Shown in pieces: positions 35,275 through 49,921 of a DNA stretch of 64,000 bases. How positions within the stretch are numbered: position 1 is the first letter of the stretch; every line of letters starts with the position of its first letter. A program made the translations under genes and the position numbers. A model generated the notes under the pieces. That model saw only the letters and a list, made by a program, of their open reading frames with translations, was not told where the DNA came from and did no database searches. The stretch comes from Centropus unirufus (taxonomy: Eukaryota; Chordata; Aves; Cuculiformes; Centropidae), in NCBI GenBank assembly GCA_013397695.1, contig VYZI01000075.1, positions 303,131 to 367,130 of the forward strand, read 5' to 3'.

Positions 35275-38200
35275 TTCAAGGAAAAATCCACCACTGCACA
35301 CAGTGCCAGGAACGAGGTGCTGCTGCTGCTGCAGGTCATGGCTCTCAGCCATTCCAAGTAAGGGATTTTATACTGCTACTCTTTGCAACTGCTACAACAG
35401 CCACCACGGAGGAAAAGACCCCCGCTCACACCTACTCAGCAAGGACAGCGGGAGTTAAAAATCCATTCCCACATGGAATGACGGCGACAATGCATCCTCC
35501 CCACCCATGCAGTTTTGTAGCTTTGAAGTTCAGGCATGTAGTTCCGGGCTATAAACATTTGTTTGACTGATCAAACCCCAATTTGTATGATACATCTGCT
35601 TTCATCCACAGGCAGATTTCAGGATGGATCAAACCTGTATGCTTTTCCCAACCTGTGCCCAGACCAGCCACTGCTTTATCATCAGAATCCAATGAGCAGT
35701 GGTCTTAAAGCAACCTACGAAAAATACGTAATGGATTTAAGCCCTATATATGATAAACTTAAAATGTGACATCACGAACTAAAATAAGTGTTGAAAGCAC
35801 AAGCAAAAGCCAGCGAGGAAGCGATGTTCACAAAGAAAGGGGCAGAATGACCAGGCAGAAGAAACAGCGACAAGCAGGTAACAAAAGTGATAGTAGCAGA
35901 ACCATTTACAGTATTGAGACGTCATCTACAAACATTAGAGTCAAAAGTTTACCCACTCTACAGACAGGCCAGAGGCCAGAAGCATTTCCATTAACTTTCA
36001 TCTAATCACACAAGTATCAGTTCTCTTCCACCAGGATGATCTCCGGACAGGAAAACCTGGTTAGTGCCACAAGATTGCATAACAATACAGGATAATTTTT
36101 CCCCCTTCCAGCTTCCCGATTTTGAGAGTTTTGGTTTCCTACCAGCCAGCAGGAGACTTCCAAGTTGTCATGACAGTCTCAATCTAGTAGAAAGTTATTT
36201 TATTGCTTTAAGTTCTGCACAGTGTAAAAAGCTGCACAGATAGAATTGTGCATAGAAAAAAAAAAGTTTTAGGAATTAAAAAACTGAGCATTGAAGTTCA
36301 CACAAGAAACACAGGCAAATAGACAAAGTTGACAGTGAGGGAAGTTCACTATTAGACTTTCCTAGATCTGGGTCTCTTGACTATAGTCAGTGGCAAGCAA
36401 GAGCAGCCATCAGGGTCTAGGAAGAGCCACAAGAGATGAAAGATTCAGTGTTCCCTGCACAACTGGAGGTCTGCCCCAGGTGTTCTAAGAGTCCCAAGCT
36501 GAAAGTATTTGGGAACCTTTGGGATTTATTATTCCAGATTTATGTGCCAGAAGTAGAGTTCCAGTAAAGATGAGAATATACATTCCTAGGTTGTTGCACA
36601 GCAAGCTGACTGCAACAGCAATGCTCTCAGTAGAGACCTTGCAGTTCAATGCCTGAATCGTAGCCTTGGTCTCACGTTAGATGGCCAGGACTTCTGTGAA
36701 TGACTTTGTATTGCTCTAATTCTGGAAGATTCCTCTAGACTTCCTTTCTGTACTTATCTTTGATTCCTGTAGCATCTTTTACTTAATAGACTAAAGATGA
36801 GCCAGAGAAAAGAACGAACTTGTATCCTCTAAAAATCTTCCTACTGAAGAGTAAGCAGCAAGTTACTGGAAGCAAGCTGAGCACAAGTGGAAAACAAAAA
36901 AGACTCTGCCTTTCACTACAAAGGTGGCCATACTGTCAGGTCTTGTACAAGCACTTCCCAGAACTGGACGATTAGCTGGCCACTGGCCGTGAAGGCAACA
37001 AACATGGTTGTTGCACAAGTGGGTTACCATAGAGTGGTAGTCTGTCCCTTTCCTCAAGTCTCCAGCTCCTCCCAGCTCTGCAGGGCTCATCCATCAAGAA
37101 TTTATCACTCACTCCCTCTCTATATTTTTGCCAGTGAAGTGGAAGCGAGGAGACAGAGGGACTGCTCATTTGGTATATTTGCTCACTGCTTCCATGGTGA
37201 CATCCTAAGTAATACCAACCAAGCACTACCAGATTTTTGGAAGTCTTAACTCAAGAGACCTTACAACACCCCCATGTGTTTAAGAAAAGGATATTGGTTC
37301 ATGCCACCCACCACTGAAACAGACACCTCTAGACTGGAATGAAGCAGCTGTATGACACCATGGAGCAACACTTCACAGCATTTTAGGGTAGAAAGCAATT
37401 AACCTTTGGCTGAATCCCCTTAGCTCCAAGCTACAAAAAGAGTGTTTGTTCTGTTTTCTTCTCTACCCCCCACCTCCCTCAAGTCTGTATGGCTCTGGTG
37501 TTCTCATTAGCTCACTGCCCAGGCTGCTTTCTGGACCCTGAAATGGTGAACAGTTGTCATCAAATTAATGGGGCTGTCTCCTCAGATATTTCGATTTGGC
37601 TTAGTTTTTTTTCTTCTTGCTTCTGCTCCAGAGTAGTAGTAACTGATTCAGATAAAATTAGGGCAAGGCTGTAGTGCATTGTGTTTCCATCCAGACAGTA
37701 AATATATTAGAGCTGAAATTTACATGATATCTCAGCTGTACTTAAAAACAAGTTCAGGGTGTTGGGGCAAAGTTCTCTTTACAGGTATGAAAAGGTCTAC
37801 ACCTTCAGGTGAGGGAAGACATCTTCCTGTTCACCATTGTTTCTCTCTAAGTCTGACTGAAATTTAGTACTATTTTCTGTATTTACATGGCACCTTCATC
37901 TTCAGGTCCTGACAGAGCTCACTGGATCCAAGTCTGCCAGCTAAATTGTGAAAGCCTGGAAACTGCAACAGAGTCAGGTGTCCCTTAGATTTTAAGCCCT
38001 GAATGAACATCCTGTAAAATACAGGCTAAGAGTGAATGATGTAAAAAATCAGAAGACAGATAAATGAAGACTTAGAAACATAATCTGGGTCTGACTCAAA
38101 AAGCAGGATTCCCCTCACTTCACCCTGAGCATATATTTCCAACTTCATCTGCCTCATAGGCAGAAAATGGATTCATCTCAAGGGCTACCATCAATTTAAG

Positions 38201-40725
38201 ACAGACCTGATGAGTCCTGCTTGAAGAACCACTGTCTCCATCATCTAGGCTCAGTCTAGTCAACTTCTGTGCCACACAATCTGTGCACTTTGCATGGCTC
38301 TACCTTTGCAGAGGCAATGGTTGGTTTTGTGCTGTCCTAAAAAGATGCATCAAACTCCACAGTTGCATGCAAACCCTGAATTTAAGTCAGACTGTTCCCA
38401 GTCAACATCAAGGACATGCATTAAATGACCTTAGGGGCTACATTGAATGAAGAAAAACAGATACATCAGCAGCCCCTAGGAAGATAAAGTTTCTAATCAG
38501 CTTCATCCTATTAGTCTTCCACACTCTTCCATAAAGCATGTTGATAAACAGATATGGTTTGTAACCTCATTTTTCAAGTAGTTAAAGAAGGCACTCTGGC
38601 ACCTTCATTTTGGTGCATGTATCTACTGGTAAGCTTTTCTTGACCATGTTCTGTTATGAACCGCCAGAAATTGGAAGCTGTGGCTGCAGCTCTGCAGCTG
38701 TGTTCACCTGCAGGAGTACTGAGCAAGCAGAACCAGACCAGCAGCAGTTTATGAACTGCAAGGAGGGGAGTCCAAAACCAGCCTGACGCAAGGACAACAT
38801 ATTTGGTGGTTTGGAAGGCACCCTTCAAGTGTGGCCTTTCCAGTAACCTTCAGGCACCACCATAACCTGCCTGGCCATAGGACCAGCAAGTGCACCACCC
38901 TCTAAGCTGGTGAAAAGAGCAAGCCCACTTCAGCCTCAGGCTAAACCTTGTTTTACCACCTTTTCTTTCCATCACGTGAACTACAAAAACCAAAATTAGG
39001 GTTCTCAGCTAAGGAGTGAGCCAGATCAGAGATACACAAAGCTATCTTGGTTTAACTCTGCCTCTTGGCTTGGCTTCTGGTTGTTCCTCATGTGAACCTG
39101 TCAGGCCCACTATCTGGTCACAGGCAAGACAGGTGCGCAGTATTCCCCAAGATGGGGATGAAAGTGTTATTCCCAGCTCCCGTGCTTAGGCTCACAGCTC
39201 CTATAAACTAGTGATTGCCACCGTCAGTCACATATGCAACACACAGGCTTTCCCAGCTTTCCCCAGGCATGTACATACAGGCTTTTTTGCTGCAGCAAAG
39301 AGGGAACCAAATCAAGGAGAAATGCACTTAGAATTTGTGCTATCTGGCAATTTTAAGAGTGAGAGAACAAATATTAAGCAGCTAGTGAAAACCCACTATG
39401 CGGTAACTAACTGGCAAGCTCCCAGAAGGTCTATAAAGCGTCCTTTCATTCTCGCCTGCCCTCAGAAGGGCAGGTGCAGGCAGAAAGGCAGGAGTGTAGA
39501 AAGAAACTCTTAGCCCTCCAGACAGTATAGTCTCCAAAGCTGATATTATGGTCAAATAGCACAACCCATAAACCAGCTCTTTCCTGTCTGTCATCATTCT
39601 CGCCTTATTGTCCTTCGCTTTGCTTTGTTCGCTGTGAGTGGGCATGTTCCATTCCTCAGCCACATGCCAGCAAACATGCTGGCCTGCTGCCCACACTAAG
39701 TACCATGTAGGCAGGATGGCGCCTCCAATACTTAAAACAATATTTAATGTTTTACATCATTGTGGGCCTGTAGATTATTTTCTAAATCCATGAAGTAGCA
39801 GCGGATCAGTATGTGGTTCCCTAATGCTGCACAGGGAAATAATGCATGAGGGGAAGAGATTAGTGTGGAGCACTTGAAATTACAGTTGGCATTAGCTATA
39901 GGATAATATACAGCATGCAAGGACCTACTTGTCCTGGGCTTCACAGTGCCCCTAACAGTGGACTCTGAGAAAGGCACATATGGAAGGAAGCCTGCTCAAG
40001 CAGCAGCAGCTTCACTACTCTACCCTCCCAAATCTTTGAAGAAAAGTTTATCCAGGAACTGCTTAGACAAATAAGATTGCTAAATATTAGTAGGGACGTT
40101 GCTTTAACCCCAAGGTCAAGCCTGCTTCTCATGCACAAGGAAAAAGTCAACATGACAGGCAGGGAATGACACACTGGTTGATGCAGACATGTACTACAGA
40201 CCTCAAGTTTATATGTAAAATGCATCAACAGATTGTTCTTTCTGCCACTAGTGTCAAGAACAGTGTCAGAAGTGAAAACATGTGGCATTTGTTAATGGGA
40301 CAGTTGCCTCAAACCACATGAGGATGCCTTACACAGTCTTCCCAGCTATATTTGCTTGTTCAGTGATCAACTCCTATGAAATTACTTTTGCAGGATTAGT
40401 GATAAGCCCCTTTTGGTTGCCTTATATTTGTCACTGGTGAGAGTGACAGTAGGGACCACATCTGCATTTCCAGAACAGAAGTTTGATGATGATAAGAGAA
40501 TTTGTCCAAGATGAGTAGTGACATCCACCGACCTTGAGGTCAAGTGACCCTTAAGTCTCAAGTACTGTCGTTCAAGAAGCCACCCATATATTTGCACAGG
40601 AAATTCTTAGTAGGTACTTAGGGCTCAGACTAACATACTAGATGCTGCAGATATCTATATTAACCCCTTTAGACACCACAGGAAAACTAAGGCAATAAAG
40701 TAGAGAAGTTTCTCTTAAAGACAAA

Positions 40726-40759
40726 GGGTTTGTTTGGGGTTTCGGGGCGTTTTTGGGGG
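40726..40759 (+). other. canonical G-quadruplex motif
   Basis: Four runs of G (3, 4, 4 and 5 bases at 40726, 40736, 40744 and 40755) are separated by T-rich loops of 7, 4 and 7 bases. This meets the usual G3+N1-7 rule. A T-run follows. If the region is transcribed from the minus strand, the quadruplex would form on the non-template strand's complement, that is, in DNA and not in the RNA. Confidence 0.6.
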
Positions 40760-43700
40760 TTTTTTGTGTTTTTTTTTTAAAAGAGGGATTAGACTTTTAG
40801 CCACACAAGCAGCAACCTCTGAAATACAAGTGTCTTGGTCCTACCGAGATTCTAATAGAGGAACAAGCTATTCTTGTCACGATGACTAGCCCCGTGCTTT
40901 TCGATAGTCATTTCAACAGGATGCTGAAGATTTAGCCCTGGGTACTTCACTGCAGTCATTGACCAGAAGTGACAAGAGCGCCACAGACACCATCAAGTAG
41001 ACAACAGCATACAGTCCTTCCCTTGAAGAAGATACCGACAGCTGAGCAGCTTATCTTTGTTTCAGTACCAAAACTTTGTGGGATCAGACTTCAAAGAAAG
41101 TGTAAGCATAATTAAGCATGTTTCAATTCAGCAGTTACTATTTAATTACCTCCCTGAACTGACCCTAAACTTCAGTGGTGTTGGGCAAGGTTTAACTAGG
41201 AGAGCCTTCCCAGCTTATTGGGAGTGTACATCCTGCCCTGCTCCCACGTACCCCCACTCCCCCTCCCTGTGTTACAGAACACACTATATTTTGATTGAAC
41301 ACCTGCATGGGACCTCAAATACTGATCACCCTGGTCATTCTTGTTCATTTTCCCACTTCGTTTTCTTCATTCAGCAGCCAGAACTATTTTTGGGTACAGA
41401 AACTTGAATTCAGACCCCATTTCTGCTCTGCCAGGCTCACAGGGCAGTGTCAGCACCTCTGTATCATACATGCCCTCTCTAGTCTGCACAGGAAGGTGTA
41501 GAGACCCGCATAGTTTCTCCCTCAGGTATCTTGGAGCTGTATATGACTTCTGAATTCCACCCTGTAAAAAGCATATTTCTTACTATTATTTAGAAAAAAA
41601 AATTTACAATCCCTGAAAGGGAGGCAGTGTCTTGCTCTTCGAACATATTCATATTTTCCTCAATCTCTACAAAGTCTGTCTGACCCAAAATGAATTTCCT
41701 TGCCCATCCAGCCACCAAACTGAAGAAAAATGATAAATTATTCACACATCTCTAGTTTTTGGCAGAAGTCTGCTCAAAGGAGGCTTCACCATGCATCCTT
41801 CAGTACTAGTATTAATGCTGCAAGAGCTTCCCCACCTACACTTCTCAACACTTACCCTCTTCAAAGACGACTGACTACAGCAGCCACCTAGCAGTGCCCT
41901 CTCTGCTTATTTACAGCACTGGAGCAAAATGTATTTTTGAAGTTATCTGTATCCTAGAAAGTGTCACTACCTTGCATGCAATGTAACTATTATTCTTCCT
42001 ACACTGAACTATTCTATTTTACTTAAAGGCATTTTTCCGTTATTTCTCTTTAGAGGCCTCCAGCTGAATAAAAAAAATGCACATAAAACAGTTGTGCTCC
42101 AGAGACGTATGCCTACCCTATGACTCCAAGATTATTTCCTCTAAAATTTGAGAGGGAGATGTGTACTACTTTGTAGTTTGATCCATTTCAACTGTGTTCC
42201 AGCAAGGTAGGTAATCCTACACTGTCCCAGTTTTATAAGAATCCAAGCAATCTGAATTAATAGCATAAAAGTGTAGCACTTGCCATAAACATGGAACAGT
42301 TGCTTTATTGCACTTGTCAAATGCATTCCTCTCTTTGGTCACAGTTATGGTCAAAGAATTGAACAAAAAATTTAAATAGCAATTCACAATAAAAGGGAAC
42401 TTAAAAAAAGTCAAAGCTGGAGAAAGCATCACTTACCCTACATGTGTGCACTCTTATTTTATTTTTTTTTCCAGCCTGCTTCTCACTCTTAGTTCAGGAA
42501 CTTTCTTACAAGATCCATCTCTTGTTCAATACAAATTCCAGAGTAGAAAGGCTCTTCTCTTCAGCCTCCCAATAAGTACAAAGTGACTAAAGAAGTAGTT
42601 CCAGAGGTGTTAAACAAGTTTACCTCAAACTGTTTTTCTACACTGCCCCAGCGACCCGCCAGGAAGAGAAAAAAGGCATCCTTACCATCTCGCTTACTGA
42701 AACATGCTCATGTTCAGCTTTATGGTGGACACCACCACCTGTGGGAAGTCTCACTGCTTCCAGGGTTTAACACACCCTTGGGCCCTTTGCATGGCCTCCA
42801 GCTATTCCCATCTGCTCTATGGTGATGAAGGATGACAGCTCAAGAAGCCAAGTGGGACCTGCAGGCAGTTTGAGCACATATTGAGTGTTGGCTCCTTCCA
42901 TGAACAACAATACTGTCCCAAAATTCACACATTTCAACACATCCACCTTGGACAATCCTTTAAGATCAAGAAGTTTGGAATTATTCTGAGCCCTGACACA
43001 AAGCACCACCTCAAATCAACAAGGAGAATCACCCAATTTTCTTGGCACCACCCACTCTGGAGGAAAGCATCTGAGACTTGCAGTCCATAGTTTGGAAGAG
43101 AGGACAGCAACACTTAAAGAGCTCTTTTGGAAACCATTGCTGATGGCAAAGGATTAACAGAAGGGGTGAGTGCAAACAAATATCCAACCATTTTTCAAAG
43201 TGAACGGATGCTGCACACAGGATAAAGATCTGCCCTATTTGCTATGCACAGAATTTCTGACAATATAATTGCCCAGGTTATTAACCTAGATGGTTCATCA
43301 TGTGTACAGCCATCTGCCCACAGCTTAGCTTTGAGTCCCACGGATCTGAGGGAGAACCCACAGGCTGCTGTGCCCACACGGGGCACGACTACAGCAGACA
43401 AGTCCTGCAGCACTGCCTGCCCCTCACCCTTACCCTAATGCCAACCTTTGAAGTTGGCCACCAAACAAAAACGTTCAAGTCTAAAAAGTTCTATTCTCCA
43501 GAAGCAGGCAAAGAAAAACAGTGGATGGAAAGAAAGCCCTAATGTGGTACTTAGGAAGCAAGGCCCTCTATTTTTAAAGCATTACGGTTGATCTGAAAAA
43601 TTCAGATTTTTCTGCCTACAGCAGAGGCAAATAGCTTGACAGACCTGCTATAAAACAAAAAATTTACCATTTTGATGTGGGATGGTGGTGGCAGAAAGCA

Positions 43701-44428
43701 TAATTTTATCTCCTTTTACTGCACTGACCTCTGCACCTCTGCATCATAATTTGAGAAGCAGCTGTGTATGTAGACTCACAACACCCTGCTAGGCTCCTCT
43801 GTCTGCCAGGGATGGTGAATGTCAGTCTTGATGATTAGCACGGAGAAGGCTGCTGCAGGGGAAGACCCAGTGCCCCCTGCTTACGACAGGTGCACACCAC
43901 TGTCACATCCAAAATGTGTCCTTTGGGCTCATTACCAGTATTTTCATCAAAGCAGAGTATTACAAGTAAGCGCAACATGACACAAAACCACCCAGGAGTT
44001 TGAATTTAACATTTTAGTGGTGCCTGTCAAGGGCTTATTTTTTTCCAGAAGCATATCTGGGAGCATTCAAAGACAAGGTAGTGGGGTCAGAGCAGAAGAT
44101 GCTGCAGAAACCTTCTTTTGTTCTCTAGCAGAGAAATAAAATATCCTATTAAAACTAATTTGAAGTCTGGAAATGGGCCTTTCTTCAAGTCTGCCACAGG
44201 CCTACTCAAGGACTATTCTCATATGCAAAGTGTAAAAGTCAGAATACAGCAAAAACTCATGAAGGTTTTTTGCTGAAAAAGAAAAGTTGAAGAACACAAG
44301 TGTTTAATATTTGGCAGCTATGGGTGTATTTCAGTAATCCTCCAGGCCCAGGGGTCCATATGAAGGTCTTGAACACTATGGGTTACTTGAGAAAGCAAGG
44401 GAACCTCTACCGCATTAGCATTTTGGCC
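40760..44428. other. non-coding DNA, nothing recognised
   Basis: A/C-rich on +, with A and T runs. A 35-base piece at 44050-44084 has fair + strand splice motifs on both sides, but it is too short and isolated to support. No repeat family recognised. Confidence 0.4.
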
Positions 44429-44549
44429 CTGATCCAAGAAAGCACTTAAGCACATGCTTAACTTTAAGCACATGAGTGCTCCCATCCACATAAAAGGGCT
44501 ACTTATTCACTGAAAACTAAGCATCTGCAGAAATACTTTACTGTATCAG
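44429..44549. repeat. ancient palindromic dispersed repeat (MITE-like)
   Basis: The left arm 44429-44477 (CTGATCCAAGAAAGCACTTA...) and the right arm 44501-44549 are reverse complements at 34 of 49 positions by hand alignment, without gaps, across a 23-base loop. The arms carry the GCACTTAAGCACATGCTTAA and AACTTTAAGCACATGAGT blocks of a palindromic sequence I recall as widely scattered in bird, crocodile and turtle genomes. The arms' divergence indicates great age. The long inverted repeat is plainly visible; the family link is from memory. It may derive from a DNA transposon. Confidence 0.6.
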
Positions 44550-47500
44550 CTTCTTTGCTGAGCATCTTACAGGATTACACCCTATCAAGTGACTCTCTGG
44601 AAAAAAAAAACAACAAACCACCTAAACAGAAGTTGACTTCAGACAGGATTGCTGATTGCCAAGGCCTGCCTAAGCACATGTGGCACTCTGCTATGGAGGC
44701 CCATGTCCTCCCCGGCCCTCGCAACAGCTGCACCACAGTGAGGAGCCTCTTCCAAAGGCAGTGCGTATTTCGAGCTGTTGGCACAGCCTTCGCCATGTGG
44801 TTCTAAAAAAAGGAATGTAGAAAGCATTCAGTCTGACTGAAAGCTTGCTTGATTCACTGAAGGCTGGGATGTAAAAGCACAGGCCTGCCACAAGGCTCTA
44901 CACTGTCTACACAAGGTGAACGTTGCTTCCAGTTAACATGAACAAGGCGTTAAGGTGAAAACAGCACTCTATTCCAGGTTGGTTGCTTTGGATTAGGCCC
45001 TAATGACCTTAAATTACATATGCAGCAGGAGATGGTGAGAGGGTAAAAGCAGCACATAAATTAACATATACAGGCAGAAAGTGAGGCAGTGAAAAAACAA
45101 TTTGAACAAGGTTGGGTCATGTGCAGTTTTGGAAGGTCATCACAATCATGAATATTTACTATGGCACAGCAGCGAGACTCATAAGTTCCTCTAGTTCAGA
45201 AAAGAGAAATTACTCCCAGAGTTAGATTAGTTAACCCTAAGGAGAGTTCATGCCCAAACACCTTGAAATTAAGCTTACTTATGCCTCCCTATGCACGCTG
45301 GATCTCCCTCCATGGGAAAGAAGCAAAGGTGCTGAAGGCAGGATCCCAGCATGAGCAACTGGGGAACAGTGAGCTTCATTTTGTCTTCCACAAAAAACAA
45401 TTGCCTTAACACTACAACTTAACCTTAAAGTTTTAATAACGTGCAGAGTGTAGAGCCAGCTTTGAAGTAACAGTTACTAATTAGAAGCTACTAATGCTAG
45501 TTAGTTAGTGGCAGAAGTTTAAAGACAAATTAGTGCGAAGTGCTGGTGGAAACACCAAGGTAGCAGGTTTTGATTTATACAAGAAATACTAGCCTGGCCA
45601 AGGCTGCTGGACCTGCCTGAGCAGCTCTGCTTTGAGATAGAATAAATCCCTCCTTTGCAGTACAGATACACGGTGCTGCCAATCCACCCCAAAGTTGGGG
45701 CATAACCAGTAGTCATCCCACTTTAAAGAAAAGCAAAAGTTTCTGTTTCTGCACCAAGCTGTGCAACAGGCTCCTCCGAAGCAGGGAAGGTAAGTTATTT
45801 GTACTGAAGTCACAAGCTGGCCACCCACCACGCAGGTTTCCTACCTGCTGCTCCACACCAAGGCATATCCTGCGTGCAGGACACCAGTACAGGCACCTGT
45901 CAGCCCTGTGATTTGTGACCCATCTGACAAGGGCGGCCGGAGCCGCTGTTTACAGCCCGCTGTCACTTTTGGCTGTGTGTGTTCCAGCTGCTGTTGTTGG
46001 GAGCACTTTCCTTACGGATTCAGATCAAAGGCTGCACCAACACAAACACAGCAGTTTTACAAGTCAGTCAGCTGTGCAGCACAACCAAGGTGTGCCCAAG
46101 ATGTTTCTTAGCACTTCTCTCACCATGCCCAAAATTGGCATTAGCTTGTGCAAATATTAAGATCAGGTAGATGGGAACTACCAGACACAATGCTGGCACC
46201 AGAGGAGAAGGTGACTTTAAGCAAGACTTAGTAGTTTTGAATGCATATACAGGACCAAGCCATAGATCTTACTCGGCTTTCTATAGAGCACCAAATGCAA
46301 ATCAGCTTTTTTTTCTACCTATTTAGATTACTTCAAAATTTGGATACCCAACCTCTTGGCATGTGACAGAGAGTTTCAAGTAGTCCTGTAAAGAAATCCT
46401 TCATGGTTAACTACACCATTTTAAGATTAGAAGAACAACTAACCTTGCACAACAATCCAGCATGCAGGTCTTGTTAAGCAAGAAACAGTGACGCACGAGG
46501 TGCAGAGTAGTCACTGACCAGACAGAAATGAACGCAACCAAACTCAGTTTCCTGAGCCATTGTTTTGTTGGTGACTCCTAATTTCAAAGTTTTCCAAGGA
46601 GTAAGACAATTATTTCCACATTTAATTAATTTACTTTGAAAGGAGCATAACCTAGGCTTAACTATTTTCTTTCCACATCTATCTGCTAAAGTTATATTTA
46701 TCATCAAGAGTTTTTTGCCTCTTTTTCCTCCCACTTAACAGCTCTTGACTTTGTGTGGCCCCACTATTCCAGTATATTGTTTGTGCTTTTTGCAAGACCC
46801 TTCTTTAAAGTATGACATGTTTATGTAAGACACATTGATGGCTAACACAGGCTTCAGCTCAGTAGGGCATTTGGGATGGTGTCAGAGAGGAATGCTCTCC
46901 CCTGATTTATGAGCATGTTATAGTTATTCAGGTGGAGTGGCAGGACATGGCAGTAAGCACCATCATACAGATCAAATGTGTTTTAAGTTCATAGATCAGG
47001 CTGAAGCGCTACCCATCGCCACAGGGTTGCGGCAGTGGAAATCAAGCCCTCTATTTTTAAAAAGAAAGCAGTCTCTGAAGACAAGGAGCTGACTCCCTCC
47101 TTAAGCCTAGATAACCAAAATCTTGTACTATTCTTACAAACCCTGTTCCACATTTTGATGATGGTATATGTGCAGATTCAGACAGATGCTTATGGTGGCC
47201 TACAAGTTTGACATTACACCCTTCTTTTTGTAAGACAAGTCTGAGTCACTTGACTGTTTCCAGATATTTAACTACTTGAAGAAAGGCCTTTAACTCTGCT
47301 CCTTTCAAGCGACTTTACTTCTAACGGGTACAAGTCGGAGAGCTGCTCGTAGAAGCATGTGACTGAAGTCTCCATGTTCAGAAGCCCATTGACTCTACAC
47401 TGCGCACTGCGATACAAAAGCTTTGGAGCACCACCTGCTTCCCAGCAGCCAAGCCCCATGCCCAATGTTTGCCTGGATGCTTTCTATACAAGGTGTTTAT

Positions 47501-48139
47501 TTAACACTTTTGGCTCTCAGTGAAATAAGTTCATGGTGTAAAAAGCTTTGCAGTTTGCTAACATCTGCCAATTGCACCTTTAATTAAGAAGTGTTCGGTT
47601 TTATTTTTCCCCTTATGCTGTTATAACTCCTCTGATATTTTCAACCTGGCAACACAACTCCGTAAACCTGTTCTCATTCAGCTTAAGCTGAATTAACACA
47701 CCTCCCACAAAGTAATAGGAGTACAGATATTTCTCAGTTTTGTAAGAAGTGGGAAAGAAAAGCAGGAAAACAAATTATACTCAGCCTTTCTAATACTAAA
47801 ACTCCTGGAGTTGCTTAAGTGAAGCCCTTTAGGATACAATCTATTTCTAGGAGAGGGTATAACAACACAACTCCTAAAATTCTGAACAATTAAGTGAGCT
47901 CTATGCTGCTGCTCTGGTATAACTAGTGAAGAGGTTACCTTTGCATGCATAAATTCAAGTTAGGAAGTTACTTATCTCTATAGTGAGCATAGAAGTAATG
48001 AAACATGTAACGAGGAAGTCATCATGAGTTTTTGCTGGCTTGACCAACTCAAAAATCCTCTTCTCTTTCAATGAAGGCAAACCCCCCAACACACACATTA
48101 GGGTTAATAAACAGTCTCAGAATTCAGCTGGAAAAAGCC

Positions 48140-48190
48140 AAATAAATCAATAGCATAAATAGTCATAAATAAATTAATAGTCATAAATAG
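48140..48190. repeat. imperfect tandem repeat of AATAGTCATAAAT-type units
   Basis: About three copies of a roughly 10-20 base AT-rich unit (ATAGTCATAAAT repeated) lie in a row. Confidence 0.75.
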
Positions 48191-49921
48191 CTTCGTACAT
48201 AGCAGTCACATATGCTGAAAATCAGCCTGTGGCACATGATTTCGACCATTTCACCCAGGTTTCTATACAAACAATTCAATTTTTTTAATTCATTATTTAT
48301 ACAAGTAAAGGATGATTGACTTCCAGACAGATACCACTCTGGCAACAGTGGGAAATACCAACATAGTCAAAAGCCACAAGAAATGGACTACTTGAAACAG
48401 AATCATAACGCAAGGCCCTGGAGAAGAATCAAAGTCTTAGTACTTCAGAGCATACCTGACTGCTCTTCTGTAAGACCTTCATCTGCCATAGAGGAAGTTT
48501 TGGAAGTTAAAAGTAACTTTTATCAGCTACAATTCCAAAACTATAGAGCAACTTCAAGGCCAGACACATGCATTATAAACATAATAAAAAGCATCAGAAT
48601 CTGTTATAGTATTTACTTACACTCCCAAATCTGCCATACTACCACTATATCTTTCAGAAATGACCTTGAACTCATTATCACTTTAAGATTAAAACTACCT
48701 CTTAGAGGCTTATTGCTGTTTTTTGAAAAAAATCCCCATCATCAGAGTTCACTAAAGCCAGTGCACTTTCCACCTCTCTCAGTCTCCCCTACTGCTCTTC
48801 CCAGCAGGCTGTTGTACCTCTCCCTTCCCACAGCGCCTGCTACCTTGGCCACAGCAAACCTGCCCAACTGTACGCACCCATAGCCAGATCAGCCAGGGAA
48901 GCTGAGGCTTGTGGAAGGTGCAGCGCTTACATTACTGCACAAAACACAAATCATGGAGCAGCTCCATCTCACCTCTTTGAAAAGAACACTTGAAGAAATT
49001 TCTGTTCCCTGATCTGTCCATCCTCCTTTACAGTCATAATCCCAGGCTTAGAACCAATTGATGTATGAAATACCAAAGCAGAGGTCTCCCTCACACTGAT
49101 TTCTAGGTAGAGAAAGTTCAGGTGAACCTAATCAGTCAGCCATTTGGGAGCACAACATGAAAGGAATCACCTGTAGCCAAGTTAATTGTAAGCAACATCT
49201 CCTACTATGGGATAGGGCAGGATTAACTATTTCTGCTCTCTTTGTTCAATAGATGATGACCATAGACAATGGAAAAGCCAACATATCTTTGTTAGGTGTA
49301 AGGTAATTTTTAGTCTGCTTAGGACTTTCCACATTGGCACAGAAAATATGAATAAAAGTTGCTCCTCTTTATTTTGAAGCAATAAGTTCAAGGGCAATGA
49401 GCCTCCAGTTTTGCTACCAGCATCCTTTGACTTTGCTCCTTTTTTGTACCAGTACTACATGCATACGACAGTTATTTGAATGACTATGAAAACATAAGTG
49501 TCCAAAACACAAGTTTGATGATTACACTAAAATATTTTATTTGGAACAAGAGATTAACTGTTAGAGCCCAAATCTCCTCTTCCTCACTCAAAAGAAAAAT
49601 GTCATGAGAGACAAAGCTTAATAATACATTGGGTTGTGAGAGCTATCCTACACCAAAGTGGACTATGCTGACATGAGTGGAGTCTTCCCTAGACCCATTC
49701 TGCTTTTTCTGATTTGTGGAGATTTGAAATGCAAATTAAAAGTCAGATTTGAGTCACTGCAATTGCAATTGAAATTTTTACTGACAAAGCAAAAGAGTAA
49801 TCGAGTATTAGGAGCTAACAAGCAAGAGTTTCTTTCCTTGAAGAAATGGAGAATTCCAATGTTACTTTCATTCTGAAATTTTTCAAAAGTCATGTTTGGA
49901 GTTACACAACTTCTTCCTTGC

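Larger units (their letters stand above)
28320..40720. other. non-coding DNA, A/C-rich on +
   Basis: Intron-like sequence with few repeats. One 60-base row counted by hand (33841-33900) has A23 C15 G11 T11, illustrating the A>T and C>G bias. Besides the entries listed separately I recognised no exon or repeat family. The open frames of up to about 120 codons here are mainly on + and rich in T, P, N, K and Q, which the composition explains. Confidence 0.4.

Noticed and set aside
48383..48883. 166-codon open frame on +
   Set aside because: No domain, no promoter or splice context, and a leucine/isoleucine/proline mix without structure. Chance openness is likely in 64 kb.
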